Position numbers and translations under genes: made by a program. The notes beneath the pieces are model-generated. The model was given only the letters and a program-made list of their open reading frames with translations, was not told the DNA's origin and made no database searches. From assembly GCA_964019055.1 (NCBI GenBank), contig OZ025208.1, forward strand, positions 1,965,001 to 2,029,000: a DNA stretch of 64,000 nt, in the 5' to 3' direction. Shown piece by piece: positions 26,290 to 63,757 of this stretch. The stretch's first letter is position 1. Every line of letters begins with the position of its first letter. This stretch comes from Anthopleura xanthogrammica. Lineage: Eukaryota > Cnidaria > Anthozoa > Actiniaria > Actiniidae.

Positions 26290-27786
26290 TTAACCATCCC
26301 TGGAAACCAATCGTACTCTGAATGGCGGTGGCCTCAACGTGATCCCAAACGAACAATCATCGACATCCGGTAGGACATCTCCATCACTTTTAAGCTTAAA
26401 ACTCCTCACAAACCGGGTAGTGAATAAGAAGGACTCCATCCTCGCCAGTGCTTCTCCGGGACAAACACGATGTCCAATACCAAAAGCAATCAAGAAGTCT
26501 GCAGCTCGGTATGCATCAAAGTTCCTATTTTCGTCCAGGAATCTCTCCGGTTTGAACTCTTTTGGATTCTCCCATACCTCAGGGTCGTGGTGAATGGCGT
26601 ATATGTTCAACAATACCGTAGTCCCTTTGGGCACACGGTATGGGCCAATGGTAGAGTCACACAGCGCCTCATGAGGAATGGCCAATGGCATCACGCTACA
26701 GTGACGCAAGACTTCCGTAATAAACGCTTCCAAATATGGCAGCTCTTGACGCTCGCCCCATTCCGGCGCGCGCGGTCCTATGACGTCATCAAGCTCTCGG
26801 TGAATTTTTTCCTGTACATCCGGGTACTTTGTGAGGTAGTACATTATCCAGAGAAAATTCATCGACGGCGTCTCGCTGCCCGCCATTATCGTGTCATTCA
26901 TTGTCATAACTATATGATCCTCTGTCAGTTCATTCTTGTCATCGGGATCATTATTCGCTATCTTGATAAGATAGTCCGTAAGATCAGAGGAGCGACAGCC
27001 GTCATCAATAACGTTGGGCTTGTCCTCAAACTTCGCTTTGTGTTCCTTGTAAATCCTATTTAATATTGTATCCCTTACGTCGACTGCATTCTTGACTTCT
27101 CTAATGATACTAAACGGTACAAATTTAAGGAATGGGAACGTATCAATAAAGTTTGTCGCAGCAAGTCCCTGCACAAAGATCGTCAGGGCGTCCATTAAAG
27201 ACCAGAATTCTTTATCGTCGTCTCTGTAACGCTTTCCTAAGGCCAAAGTCGCAGCTATGTTGCCGAAGGCGAATACAACGTAGCCTGAAGGGTCAATAAA
27301 CAAATCAGTGCCGTTCTTCCTCATCCGATCAATCAGTTCATCAACTTCCTGTGCAACCATTACCTCAAGTCTAGGTTCTTTGTTTCTCTGTTCTCTGATC
27401 TTGCTAGCAATTGCTTTGTGCTGTTTTCTGAAGGTTTTAGAGAACGTTTGAAAACCAACACCTTTCCCGTTTCTGGAAAACAAACTTCCAACAAAATGTA
27501 ATGGCCGTCCAGCAAAGTCGGATCCCTTTTTCACCAAGGCTTCTTTGGCGTTGATGTAGTTGTTTATGACGACCACGAGGTTACACCCCATGCTGAGGCG
27601 ATACACGGGACCATAACGACGAGCTAGGCGATAGAAATCCAAGTACGGCTTATTGGAAAGTAAGTGAAGGTTTCCAATCACTGGCAAAGGGAAAGGTCCA
27701 GGAGGAAGGTACCTGAAATCGAAGTAGACTCGAACAACGAAGTAAACAACCAAGAAGGTCAACATCGCCAATACCCAAAAGAACAT
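26290..27786 (-). CDS. Cytochrome P450 monooxygenase, single exon, 498 aa
   Basis: A complete P450 in one uninterrupted frame. An N-terminal membrane anchor (residues 2-22) is followed by the hinge LPPGPFPLPVIGN (27-39). The I-helix has AGSETPS (302-308; consensus AGxDTT/S), the K-helix ExxR is EVLR (358-361), and the PERF motif is KPERF (412-416). The heme loop is FGIGHRVCPG (435-444) with Cys442 as axial ligand. It would be an ER-bound NADPH-P450 reductase-dependent monooxygenase. The hinge, I-helix and heme loop resemble the CYP1/2/17 (clan 2) group; the substrate cannot be inferred. Most clan 2 genes in vertebrates have introns, so the intronless form is notable. The start ATG begins the hydrophobic anchor, and no in-frame upstream exon is needed. 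Confidence 0.96.
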   Translation of the reverse strand: MFFWVLAMLTFLVVYFVVRVYFDFRYLPPGPFPLPVIGNLHLLSNKPYLDFYRLARRYGPVYRLSMGCNLVVVINNYINAKEALVKKGSDFAGRPLHFVGSLFSRNGKGVGFQTFSKTFRKQHKAIASKIREQRNKEPRLEVMVAQEVDELIDRMRKNGTDLFIDPSGYVVFAFGNIAATLALGKRYRDDDKEFWSLMDALTIFVQGLAATNFIDTFPFLKFVPFSIIREVKNAVDVRDTILNRIYKEHKAKFEDKPNVIDDGCRSSDLTDYLIKIANNDPDDKNELTEDHIVMTMNDTIMAGSETPSMNFLWIMYYLTKYPDVQEKIHRELDDVIGPRAPEWGERQELPYLEAFITEVLRHCSVMPLAIPHEALCDSTIGPYRVPKGTTVLLNIYAIHHDPEVWENPKEFKPERFLDENRNFDAYRAADFLIAFGIGHRVCPGEALARMESFLFTTRFVRSFKLKSDGDVLPDVDDCSFGITLRPPPFRVRLVSRDG

Positions 27787-28396
27787 GTCAGCGTCAAAGT
27801 CCCAGAATTTCCTTCAAGTTTAGAGGAAAATAGTTCAGTTAACGTTAAAAATGAATTACCGAAACTTTCAGTTGGGGTTCTTAGATAGAAGAGGCCGAGA
27901 AGAGAAAATAATCTGCTGCTTACTTTAACAATTAATGTTGGAGTGTGAATTGAACTCTACTGACTCGGTACTTAACATTATATAATGGCCCTATAATACC
28001 AGCGTTCTTGGGGGATTGGATATTTGTTTGATCTAGGATCTAACTCGATGGGGGTAGAATGTTGTGCAAAGTCTTGACAGTACTCTTACCTTGTCAGTGG
28101 TTAAAAAACGACGTGGACTGTTGTGATGCAGGATTATTGGGAATATTCAAAATGTTCGAAGTGATTACAATGCCACTATCATCGCATTATTGTACGATGA
28201 CAAGTCAAGTGTAAAATTGATGCATACTGATTGATATTGTAAAGGCCATTTCCTGAGTAATCTTGACATACTCTTTCAGATGAGCTTAAAGTACTATCAA
28301 CAGACGTCACTCTGGTCTCATGGTTTTCAATATGAATAATGGAACATTGAACAATGAACTTGAAGGGCAAAGTCTGGCTGTTACTAAAGGATGGTA

Positions 28397-28530
28397 TAGA
28401 CTCCTTGCAGCATGTCGGAATGCAGCTCAATTTGGAGGGCAAAACAATAGTTTCCAATTCTCAGGAGATTAAAATTCTTTTGTTTTGCCCTCCAAATCGA
28501 GCTGCTCTGACGTCACGTGCAAGGGGTCTA
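28397..28530. mobile_element. Palindromic MITE, family 1
   Basis: TAGACTCCTTGCAGC ... gcagctcaatttggaggg ... ccctccaaatcgagctgc ... CACGTGCAAGGGGTCTA. The whole 134-bp element is one imperfect palindrome. Confidence 0.8.
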
Positions 28531-30408
28531 TTCTTCGTTTTCACGTTACGTCATGCTGGTTACCTAACAAGAGATACTAATTTACACTTGAAGATCAGTG
28601 AGATTCATGAGATTCTTGAAAAAACAACAGAGTCTCTGGATGACAGCATATGATGAACAGTGTTTGCCGGGCTTTCTAGAAGCCGTCTTCACCGGCCGTT
28701 TGCAATAAGTTTCATGATTGGTATCCCAGATAGTATATAGCCTATTAGAATAACAATAGATTAGTCTTCCAAACAATGAAACAAAGCCCAACCTAACAAA
28801 AGTGGCTTACTATGGGGCAGCAAAAATAGAGCTGCAGTCCTATGTTCTGCAAGCGGTCTAAACAGATACGTGGCCAAACATGGTATGGTTTTCAGCGTTT
28901 TTTCTCTGGAACAAGGTATATAAAATCACACTCTCTCTGGACTGGTTGTCTATTTTTACGAAGTATGTGAAACAGGGAACAGGGTATATTTTTATGGCAT
29001 TTACTCTGGAACAGGGTCATAGTTTGGAGGGCTCAGATAGTTTGAACCACCCCTAGTACCCCCCGCGAGTTCCAAATATTGAAGTCTGTAAGCTGGTAAT
29101 GAGATTCATGAGATTCATGAGATTCATTCAGCTGATTAATACCAAGCAATACAATACTCTCTGGTTAATAGCACATGACGGGCAGTGTTTGCCTGTCATT
29201 GTAGGATGGTAATGAGAATCATAAGATTCATTCAGCTGATCGTTGATACCAAGGTCTACCAAGCATAAATCCGATTGATAAACTTCTAACAAAACACAGC
29301 ACAGACAGGAAGGGGTCATTGCCTAAAATAATCACCAAAAACTTAAGAATATCTGGTCAATTATTTCTGGAAAAAAGCGCTGTTTTGATGCTGTAAATAA
29401 AGGTTCAAACTATAGGGCAAAGGCGTTCATTGAAATTCAAGACCGATGCCGAGGGCGCAGCCCGAGGCTGAGGTCTTGAATTTCAATGAAAGCCCAAACC
29501 CGTGAGTTTGAACCGATATAAAAACCAGGGACAGGGGACAGGTCTTGGATTTCAAATTCAAAACCTTGCCCAGGTTTTGAATTCAGCCCCGCACTCCCGT
29601 GCTGATAATCAAAGCCACCCCCGGCTTTAAGAATGAGGTCTTACCCTGGACCTCAAAACCTACATAAAACAATAGAATTGGGGTGTGGCTGGTTTTTAAA
29701 ATGCCACAAGAAATTAAGGCTGGGCTGCAACTATACTACCTTTGTAAATGTCGATGATTGCAAAGTTCTGTATCTCAGTCCGAAACTACGCAAATTTTTC
29801 TTTCAAATTTTCAAATCTAGGATCAATAGATGTGACCTCGGCTTCTATTTAGTATCATTCATGGTCCAGACGTAAAGAAAGACCGACGTCGGAAGAAAGA
29901 GAAGAAGAAAAAAAAAAGAGATCTAGAGGAAATGCGAAACTAAAGAAACCGGTGATAACAGGAAAAAATGTACCGGAATTTAGTCTTCAATGTTCTTCAA
30001 ATCATTAATTTTTTTAAAGAATCTTTTTTATTGCATGGTCACACATATTAATATGTACAAATTTATCATTTCAGTGCTTTTTAACCTAATTTAAGTAGCT
30101 TTAATTAAATTATATTACAGTGGAAAGAAATTGACTCATTGCGACCCGAGTATGTAGTGTCCACTCAATAAAGGATGTACCACTGTAATTTAGCTTTGTA
30201 ATTATTGACAATAAATAGAAATTTCATACGAAAGAGGTTCAACTTATTAGCTTCTAATAATAATTATTAATATTAATATTATAGTTTTAAAAACATGGAA
30301 ATATTTTTAAGAATGGATTAGAAATTATTATTTTCTTTGACATCAGTTACGGAGTGATTCAACTGGAATGCAGCAGAATTCGTCAGATTGGCTCCAAATA
30401 CCCTAATT

Positions 30409-30640
30409 TCGCATTCGATGCAAACCGCTGTTTTTGAAGACCACAGGCTCATTTGTACAGGGTTAGCCTCGTTTATAAGTCAGCTATTCAACGACACCAT
30501 TAAAAGTCCGTGGGATTTCAAAACATTGGTATTGTTCAACTTACACATTTTTTTACATTACAGTTAACTTTTGTAAATCATTAGCAACAACCAACTGTGT
30601 GTAAAGAATGTGTAAGTTGAATAATACCAAACCCACGGAC
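30409..30640. mobile_element. Partial family 3 foldback element
   Basis: Matches the left arm and part of the right arm of the element at 51731-52080 (accgctgtttttgaagacc, tagcctcgtttataagtc, aaaagtccgtgggatt, then taaagaatgtgtaagttga and cccacgga). It is truncated in the right arm. Confidence 0.7.
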
Positions 30641-31071
30641 CAGAAATTGGTGTATTGCGTAGAGAGACAAAGAACAGCAGCACGGAAACACAAGCAAAAA
30701 TTGGTGAGCTAACTACAAAAAATACTTTAGATATTCTTACGATATGCAAATCCACATACAATCCGTTTGTAATAAGAGTACCTTGCTTGGGCTTCCTGTG
30801 GTTCAATAAAAACTCTATGACTTATTCTCATTTTATCTATTTGATACGATAATTCAACAAAATTCTACAATCATTAATTAATCATTAATTAAATTATTAA
30901 TTGTTAAAGCATTATATTTTCATTGAACCCCTTTCTACATCTAAAAAAGTAAATGTGAGGAAAATGCTCAAAAAAAAAAAAAACAACAACAACAACAGAA
31001 AAACAGGAAATAATTATGTGCATTGACCAACAATCTGATAATCTATTGACATACACATTGGTTGCCAATAA

Positions 31072-31212
31072 ACCTTTTTACCTTGGGCGTAACGTTTTCC
31101 CATTTCAGACCACGTGTCATTCCCTAGAGTATCATTTCTTTGTTTAACAGTAGCGCATAAGAAGACACATGAATATGGATACAACTGAAACAATCTTATT
31201 CTCAAGAAAATG
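31072..31212. mobile_element. TIR element, family 2 (right end lost)
   Basis: Contains ttgggcgtaacgttttccc, atttcagaccacgtgtcatt, ttgtttaacagtagcgc, gacacatgaatatggatac and ttattctcaag. It matches the intact copies at 62072 and 62782 but lacks their right terminal repeat. Confidence 0.7.
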
Positions 31213-31428
31213 ACAGCTTCAGCCCCTCTAAAGGTTAAGGTCGAAACGATTGCCATTTCGTGAGACCCTATTTAGAGGGGAGGGTTGGGGTTATCCGGTA
31301 CCCACCACCTCTGGAAGCGAAATCCTGAATTTTGTTAAATTTCTTTAAAATTCAAATCTTAAATTTCTTTAAAATTCAAAGTCAAATTGCAAAGATAAAT
31401 GTAGTGTCTGGTTGCATGTATTTGTGTA

Positions 31429-31562
31429 TAGACCCCTTGCACGTGACGTCAGAGCAACTCAATTTGGAGAACCAAACAAAAGAATTTCAATCTCCTGAGA
31501 ATCGGAACCTATTGTTTTGCCGTCCAAATTGAGCTGCATTCCGACGTGTTGCAAGGGGTCTA
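31429..31562. mobile_element. Palindromic MITE, family 1
   Basis: TAGACCCCTTGCACGTGACG at the left and CCGACGTGTTGCAAGG/GGTCTA at the right. The interior is cctcctgagaatcgg-like with mirrored ttttgtttgg / ttgttttgcc arms. It is flanked by TA on both sides (tatagaccc ... ggtctata). Confidence 0.85.
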
Positions 31563-31893
31563 TAGAAATAGTCACTACGGACACCCAGTATCGAGCATTT
31601 TCAACAGGTTTAGATCTCTGAGGGGGGGGGGGGGGGGGGGTATTTATATTGGTACCCAACACCTAAATCAATAAAATTGGGTCCTGAGCGAAACCAATGA
31701 TTTGACCTTGTCCATAAATAATTCAAGGTCCAAGGAGATTTTTATGAGTGATCCACGTTGAAGTGTGCACGCATAGTTAGATCTATAGAACACCATTTTA
31801 AAACTTCACTGAAAGTCGCGAAAAAATACCATGTTTTATCTGTGAATAAACAAATTTGGCTGAGTTTAGAAAATATGTTTTTATTTTACTTCA

Positions 31894-32029
31894 TAAACCC
31901 CTTTCACGTGACGTCAAAGCAGCTCAATTTGGAGGGTAAAACAAAAGAATTTCAATCTCCTGAGAATTGGAACCTATTGTTTTGTCCTGTCGAAATTGAG
32001 CTGCATTCCGACGTGTTGCAAGGGGTCTA
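31894..32029. mobile_element. Palindromic MITE, family 1
   Basis: Left end TAAACCCCTTTCACGTGACG; right end CGACGTGTTGCAAGG/GGTCTA. About 136 bp, nearly the same sequence as the copy 330 bp upstream and in the same orientation. Confidence 0.8.
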
Positions 32030-32779
32030 TTCGTTAAGGTTTAAAGAAGGGTATTTGATAAGTTAGTGTTTATGGATAAATGATTAATTTAAGATTATAA
32101 GGTTATAATCGTATTTAGTTAGTGAGAAGGCGTTTAACTTAAAGATTTATTCTTGTAAAGGAACATGGAACGATGCTAAAATCCGAACTCCACTGAAGTG
32201 ATGGCATTAAAAATTCCAATGTAATCCGGGATCGATATTCCAATAACATTGTCGTTCGCACGCTCAACCAAACTATATCCATATTTGGGAAGATTACCTT
32301 ATTTGGAAGTGAATGTAGATCTCCTTTTGGTGAATTTTCTGACAAATTTCTCTGTAAATTCTCGAAAATTTGAATGAAAACTAGCGATGAAATATTTCAA
32401 ACTGTCCGCCATCTAACCTAGGTAACCTTTCCTTTGACAAAGGAAGCCCAAAAGTATAAAACCACAGGGACCCCGCGCGAACGACCACATAAGTTTGATA
32501 TGCATTACATGATTGTGGTTTTTGTAAAGACCAAAAAGGGCGCCCAGTTGAAGGGTCACAAACTTCGCCACTAGAATAAGACTGATTTGTCTGTCTGTAC
32601 ATCTGCCCGTCTTTTTGCTGTCTGTCTGTCTGTGTGTTTATGATTCCATTTGTCTGCCCGTCCGTCCGTCCGTCCATTCGTCCGTCTCTCCGTCCGTCTG
32701 TCTGTCTGTCCGTCCGTCTGTCTTTCTTTCCACGCCATGTTTCTAGCCTGTCCAGTTGTTAATAATTTCTAATATCTAT

Positions 32780-58582
<25,803 letters not shown>

Positions 58583-58655
58583 GGCCCTGTGGCCCAATGG
58601 ATAAGGCATCTGACTACGAATCAGGGGATTCCAGGTTCGAGTCCTGGCAGGGTCG
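58583..58655 (+). tRNA. tRNA-Arg (anticodon ACG)
   Basis: Acceptor GGCCCTG pairs with CAGGGTC (one G-T). The D arm is GGCC/GGCA type with AATGGATAA; the anticodon arm is TCTGA-CTACGAA-TCAGG with anticodon ACG; the T arm is CCAGG-TTCGAGT-CCTGG. A-box TGGCCCAATGG and B-box GGTTCGAGTCC are intact, with no intron. A run of eight T residues about 8 bp downstream is a Pol III terminator. 73 nt. Confidence 0.95.
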
Positions 58656-60448
58656 CTGTATTTTTTTTCTTTTGCAAAAGCGTTTCTACTTATCATATTT
58701 TTTAATACACTTTTACAAATCATAAACTTTAATTTAAGCCAAAATTTAACTTTCGCAAATGTTCCTTTTATCATTTAAGCTAAATATTTTGAGATATTCG
58801 AAAAAAGTCCATATTTATTAAGATTTGAAATTTTAGTTCGTAAAAACCACCAAAGCAATGGAACAAGCTAAAAACACATTTGTATGAACCAAAACGACTT
58901 ACCTTTTAATTTTTTTGCCCAAGCAAAGGTGAAATAGTTAAATTTTTCTGCTTGGTTCGTGTGCTGTACATCCCGGTGAACACTGAAAAAAAGTATCTTT
59001 ACGTGGCAAGTTCTTCTCGAAATCTAAATTCCACATTCCAAAGGTTAAACATATTTTTTTAAATGAAAGATATGCGAAGTTTTAAACTTAAAACATCTTG
59101 TTTTCACGCTGTTCTCTTTTGAGTGTCGATCTTACGTTTTGCAAAGCTGCAACAGTATAATCCCTCACTATCATAATTATAAAGAACTGCTGACCATGTA
59201 AAGCGCAGGCCAAGTGAGTTTTTGAGAAAAATCCTGAAAAGGTTACTAGTACTAGTGTGTTTATTATGTTCTTTGACCCTAAAATATAATTCACAGGATT
59301 TTCTTAAAACATTTTATTGTTGTAAAAATATTTGCACTAAAATGTAAGTGAATGGGCCAGCAGAATGAACAGCCAAATTTCCCAACCACTGTGTCGGCTT
59401 GAGCTCCTCCTTTGAGTATATATTATATATACTTGCAATGATTTTGAAACTTTCATGGTGCATGTAGTAGAAGAGAGAGGGAGGCTGTTGAACATTTTGA
59501 GGAAGAAGTCTGAACTGTCTGATTGGTCCTTATTTAGGGGGGGGGCTAGGGTGCAAAGACTTGAGATTATGCTACAAGTTCCCCCCCCCCTCTTTTTTCC
59601 TTAGTAACTACCTATAAACATCAATTTCCATACTTGTAGCTCTCTGTTTCACCCTGCATTAATATCAGTGCCCCCTCCCCCTAGTCTCCCCCGCAGCTGT
59701 TTTTAGGATCCCCCCCCCCCCCCCCCAAAAAAAAACCCTGCCATCCCCCTCAAAATAAACCTATTGGTTCCTGGTCATGTGCTCATAGTCCAAAACATAA
59801 AGAAGAAAGTTTAGTTTCGTGAAAATATTATTTAATAGTGCATACAAGAGTTAGTACATCCATATTGAAAATAGTAGTTGGTAAAGATGGTACAGATAGT
59901 ACTAAAGACAGAAAATTCTCAAATCTTTACTAGAAAACATTGGATGAAAACTTCAAAATTACCTTAAGACAAGTGTGATTTAAGGTGCAGTAAATAATAT
60001 GAGCAACAAAATCATGCAGAAACTTGTGGCACACATTGTTGCATTACAAGTTGCAGAGCAAATATTGTTTTAATTTATTACTATCCCACACGCAACAATT
60101 TTTTTGTAGTACAACAAGCTTCTGCTTATGAAACAAATTTCGCACATAAAAAATTTGTGGTTGCACGTGGTGGTAATATGAGCAGCATTCACTCTGCAAC
60201 TTGCAACAAGAACATTGTTGCAACAAGTTGTACAAATTTGCATTAAAATCAGTGCATCATATACACTACTGGCTGAGAACCTGTGAAAATCCTGTGAAAT
60301 TAAAAAATTCACAGTTTTTTTTACAGGATTTTCCAAGGATTTTTACAGGTTCTCAGCCAGTAGTGTATATGTAATAAAGTATACCAAAATTTTAAAGCTC
60401 ATTATTCTATTTAAAAAAGTTTCAAATGATAATGATGTTACTTCGAAT
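58656..60448. other. Intergenic region between tRNA-Arg and MZB1
   Basis: AT-rich. G and C homopolymer runs at 59540, 59581 and a longer C run at 59709-59726. Inverted words around gcaacttgcaaca / ttgttgca at 60040-60230 and the foldback at 60259-60370. No gene supported. Confidence 0.5.
60259..60370. mobile_element. Palindromic element, about 112 bp, 3' of MZB1
   Basis: ATATACACTACTGGCTGAGA, acctgtgaaaatcctgtgaa and the mirror ttacaggattttccaagg, ttacaggttctcagccag, tagtgtatat form an almost complete hairpin. Confidence 0.8.
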
Positions 60449-63400
60449 CTATAATTCTTCTTTTTCTGCTTCTTTTGACTTCTTGCTCTTTTTAGTTTTC
60501 TTCCCTTTTTTGCTTTTCTTTTTTACACAATCCTTTGTGTATTCCTTACAGATATATTCTTGAAGGTCTCCATCTTCTCTGAATTTTTCATACAAGGTAT
60601 CTTCACCAACCTCACCAACAATGCTAGAACACTTTGAAGACAATCTGTAAATAAGAAAAATGTTAGGAACCTACTTTTGTTTGAAATAAATGAGTTTATC
60701 CCACACCATAGAAAATACAGCCAATCAGAAAGCAGGAAAGCCGTTGCATATTCGTCGGTATTTCACTCTTCCTTCCCAACATGCACTGCACATTGAATCT
60801 ATGCATTTGTATTTTCTATGGTGTGGGATAAAATGGTTATACAATGGTTTCTCGTAACATACTGTGGATATCCCACTCGTCACTTGTATTTTCTTTGTAT
60901 ACACACTCCCCTAAAGGCTTGTGTGTATACTAGAAACTACAAGTGACTTGTGGGATATTCCACGGTATGCCACTCGAAACCATTGTATAACTAGTATGTA
61001 TACCAACCTTCCTGGCCATTTTCCTCCACCTTGCATCATTCCAGGGAAGTCTTTGGCTTCAAGGCCTTCACCAGAAATTCTATTGACTCCATTGATTGTC
61101 TTAATACCATAGCTAAAAAAAAATAAAAACAAATAAAATTATAATTCCATGCTAGTGTAAATCTTATTGATATACTCCCCATGCTAGACACTGTCATAGT
61201 GGCTCTCTCTTCTACATAGGTGGAGGGGGGGTGGTCCGGCAAGCACTGCAACACTAAACCTAAATCTAATATTTACTAATTGGATAGAAAAGAGACAGAT
61301 AGACAGGAAGAATGAATGAATGGATGAATGATCGAATGGATGACAAAATGGATGAATGGTATGGTGGATAGATGGAGGGAGCGAGGGAGGAAGGAATGGA
61401 TGGATGGATGAATGTATAGATGGATAATAGAATGAATGAATGGATGTATGGATGGATGATAGAATGAATGGATGGATGGATGATTGAATGAATAGCCCAC
61501 TTATGATTTTCTGGTTGAGTTATCAGGCACAAAGCAATTCAAAGCAAGGCTCTGTGGAAATAAATGAATATCTTAGGGTTTATCATTGATAGCATTTTTC
61601 ATGGTTACTAAAAATAGATATTGCAAAGCCTTGTGGTATCGAAATGCGGACAAACTTTGTAAAAAAGGCTTTGGTTACAAGGAAAAGTAAATCAATATCA
61701 GTCAGAAAACCATAATTTCTCCATGAATTAGAAACAACAAGACAATGAAACATTGTTGCAGCATATTAACATGTGTTTTTGGCTTGACTTGTCCACATTT
61801 CAATCCCATATTGCATCATCGTGATGTCATCTGCAGAAAGCACTACTGATTTGAGCGTAATCACTCAACCAGAATATCAAAAGTGTGCTACTAAGGAAGG
61901 GAATGAATGAATGAAGTAATGAATGATTGAATTGAAAGGAAGGAATAATCATCATAATAATCATAAACGTTTCAATTATCAAACTTCTAGTCTAGCTAGC
62001 ACAAGAGAGGGAAGATATAGCGAGTCATGGTGTATAATTTCCCATAAGTCATGTTTATGGGCTGCAATCAATAGACCTCATCGGCTTGGGTGTAATGTTG
62101 TCCCATTTCAGACCACGTGTCATTCTCTTGAGAATAAGATTCTTTGTTTGAGTTGTATCCATATTCATGTATCTTCTCATGCGCAACCGTTAAACAATGA
62201 AATGATACTCTGGGGAATGACACATGGTCTGAAATGGGACAACATTACACCCAAGCCGATGAGGTCTATTGAAATAAGTCATACTTACTCCTCATAAGAC
62301 TTGGAATCGCACACTTCCTCAATGATGTCTAAATACTCTGATTCCCTCAGTGGTTTGCCTTTTAGTGACGGCCTTTTTGCTTCAGCTGCAGCAAGTGCTT
62401 TTGTCATCTATAACAAAATTATGTATGCTTTAGTAAGTAAATTGCTTTAGAGAAATTAAATGGGCTTTGCTCAGACTATATCTATTCTCCAGTGGAGGAG
62501 AAATCATTGGAATTTCCATATTGTGTGGTCCCAGAAAATATCCATACCTCCCCCTGATCCAAAAGCAGATAATATGTTTACACCCTATTGCCTCCAAACA
62601 ATTGTTTCAAGCCCAAGGCATTTGGGTCAACAACCAATGCAGTAAATGCATAGAAACTGACCCAATAGACCATTTCACGGTTGTCGTCGCTCAACCTCAG
62701 CCTTGATAGTGTATAACATATTATTTAGAATTTGACTATACAGCTCACGGTAATTTAAGGAATGTACACATTATCAAACAATAGACCTTTTCAGCTTGGG
62801 TGTAATGTTTTCCCATTTCAGACCACGTGTCATTCTCTTGAGAATAAGATTCTTTGTTTGAGTTGTATCCATATTCATGTGTCTTCTCATGCGCAACCGT
62901 TAAACAATGAAATGATACTCTGGGGAATGACACGTGGTCTGAAATGGGAAAACATTATGCCCAAGCCGAATAGGTCTATTGAAACACTTAAAAATTCCTT
63001 GAGCTTTAGTCAAATTCTAAAGAATAAATTACACCCTATTGAGGCTGAGGTCGAGCGACGAGAACTGTGAAATGGTCTAATGTTTGAAGGCAATGGTAGT
63101 CTGAAGGCAGTGATCTCTGCCAAACTTAGAAAATATATATTCTAAAAAACTCACACGGTCCATAGAAACTTAACAGGTGTTTGTAAAGATAGTTCCAAAC
63201 ATTTATATACAAGTTAGAATTAGTTGATAAAAAAATGCTGGCTTTGTTTCATTTGGCAAAGTAATGTAACAGATTCTTTTGGGTCTCTCTCAGAACACAG
63301 AATATATATTTTACCAAACAAAATAAATGGAAAATATGAATGACTTAAGATTTTAGCTTGAAATTATTACACAGTCTTGAATGCTTCAAGGATATTTTTT

Positions 63401-63757
63401 TTACGGTAAATCTACTTTGTGAGGAAAAAAAATAAAACCGTTATGGTTGATAAGGGATAATTATAGGACTAAATGAAGTGAATATTATAGATTTTGGTTA
63501 TGTTATTACTCACTTAGAGGTTTCTTTCATTATTAAACTTCTTTCTAACTGTTTGTTCAAGACTTATAACGTAAGCTTACCTTATAAGCAATCACTGTAC
63601 AAGAATCACACTTGATTTCAAAAGAACTAGGTGTATGTGGTGAATGCTGTTCTTCTTCGTTCATTTTAGGAGTTTCAAAAGTCATTTTTTGCTGTTCTTG
63701 AGCTCTTGTGAAGACGAAAAGTACACACAAGAAGACGAAGCCATGGATGGTCGACAT
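60449..63757 (-). CDS. MZB1: MZB1/canopy-like ER protein with KEEL signal, 4 exons, 198 aa
   Basis: Minus-strand exons 63581-63757, 62289-62407, 61008-61112 and 60449-60644 join in phase. A signal peptide covers residues 1-19. The saposin-like canopy domain carries KCDSCTVIAYK (49-59), EVCDSKSYEDYGIK, ISGEGL, GGGKWPGRLSSKCSSIVGEVGEDTLYE and YICKEYTKDC, supplying the six cysteines expected to form disulphides. A lysine-rich linker follows, then a C-terminal KEEL, an ER-retrieval signal. Spacing and the order CDxC, YG, SGxGL, WPxRL, C, GExGED match vertebrate MZB1 (pERp1), an ER co-chaperone that helps fold secreted proteins and interacts with GRP94. The Lys-rich tail is longer than in the mammalian protein. 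It could also be called a canopy (CNPY) relative, but length and tail fit MZB1 better. Confidence 0.9.
60695..60832. mobile_element. MITE-like TIR element, 138 bp, MZB1 intron 3
   Basis: TTTATCCCACACCATAGAAA at the left; TTTCTATGGTGTGGGATAAA at the right. The 24-bp terminal repeats are perfect, and the interior is unpaired. Confidence 0.85.
60835..60992. mobile_element. Foldback element touching the MZB1 exon 3 donor
   Basis: ggttatacaatggtttctcg and acatactgtggatatccca are mirrored by tgggatattccacggtatg and cgaaaccattgtataac. The right end lies about 10-15 bp from the donor of exon 3 (61002-61007 minus). A half copy of the end occurs at 52867-52897. Confidence 0.75.
61290..61500. repeat. 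Imperfect (GAATGGAT)n/(GATG)n array
   Basis: About 200 bp of GAAT/GGAT tetranucleotides in MZB1 intron 2, with interruptions. The IHSFIHPS-like frames on the other strand are artefacts. Confidence 0.9.
62072..62268. mobile_element. TIR element, family 2, intact, 197 bp
   Basis: TAGACCTCATCGGCTTGGGT and gtaatgttgtcccatttcag at the left are mirrored by ctgaaatgggacaacattac and ACCCAAGCCGATGAGGTCTA (with one change). The arms are about 60 bp. The ends fit the TAGACC...GGTCTA ends of family 1. Lies in MZB1 intron 2, about 20 bp from the exon 2 donor. Confidence 0.88.
62782..62978. mobile_element. TIR element, family 2, intact, 197 bp
   Basis: Same length and sequence layout as the copy at 62072: TAGACCTTTTCAGCTTGGGT at the left, CCCAAGCCGAATAGGTCTA at the right. 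The interior has cttctcatgcgcaaccgtt in common. Lies in MZB1 intron 1. Confidence 0.88.

Larger units (their letters stand above)
27787..32779. other. Intergenic region between CYP and the lipoxygenase gene
   Basis: No gene supported over about 5 kb. It holds three family 1 MITEs (28397, 31429, 31894), a family 2 copy (31072), a partial family 3 copy (30409), two relatives of the repeat arrayed at 34110 (28600-28720 and 29095-29230), a hairpin at 29429-29506, a 20-base G run at 31621-31640, and CTGT/CCGT-rich sequence at 32600-32730 just downstream of the lipoxygenase stop. Confidence 0.55.
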
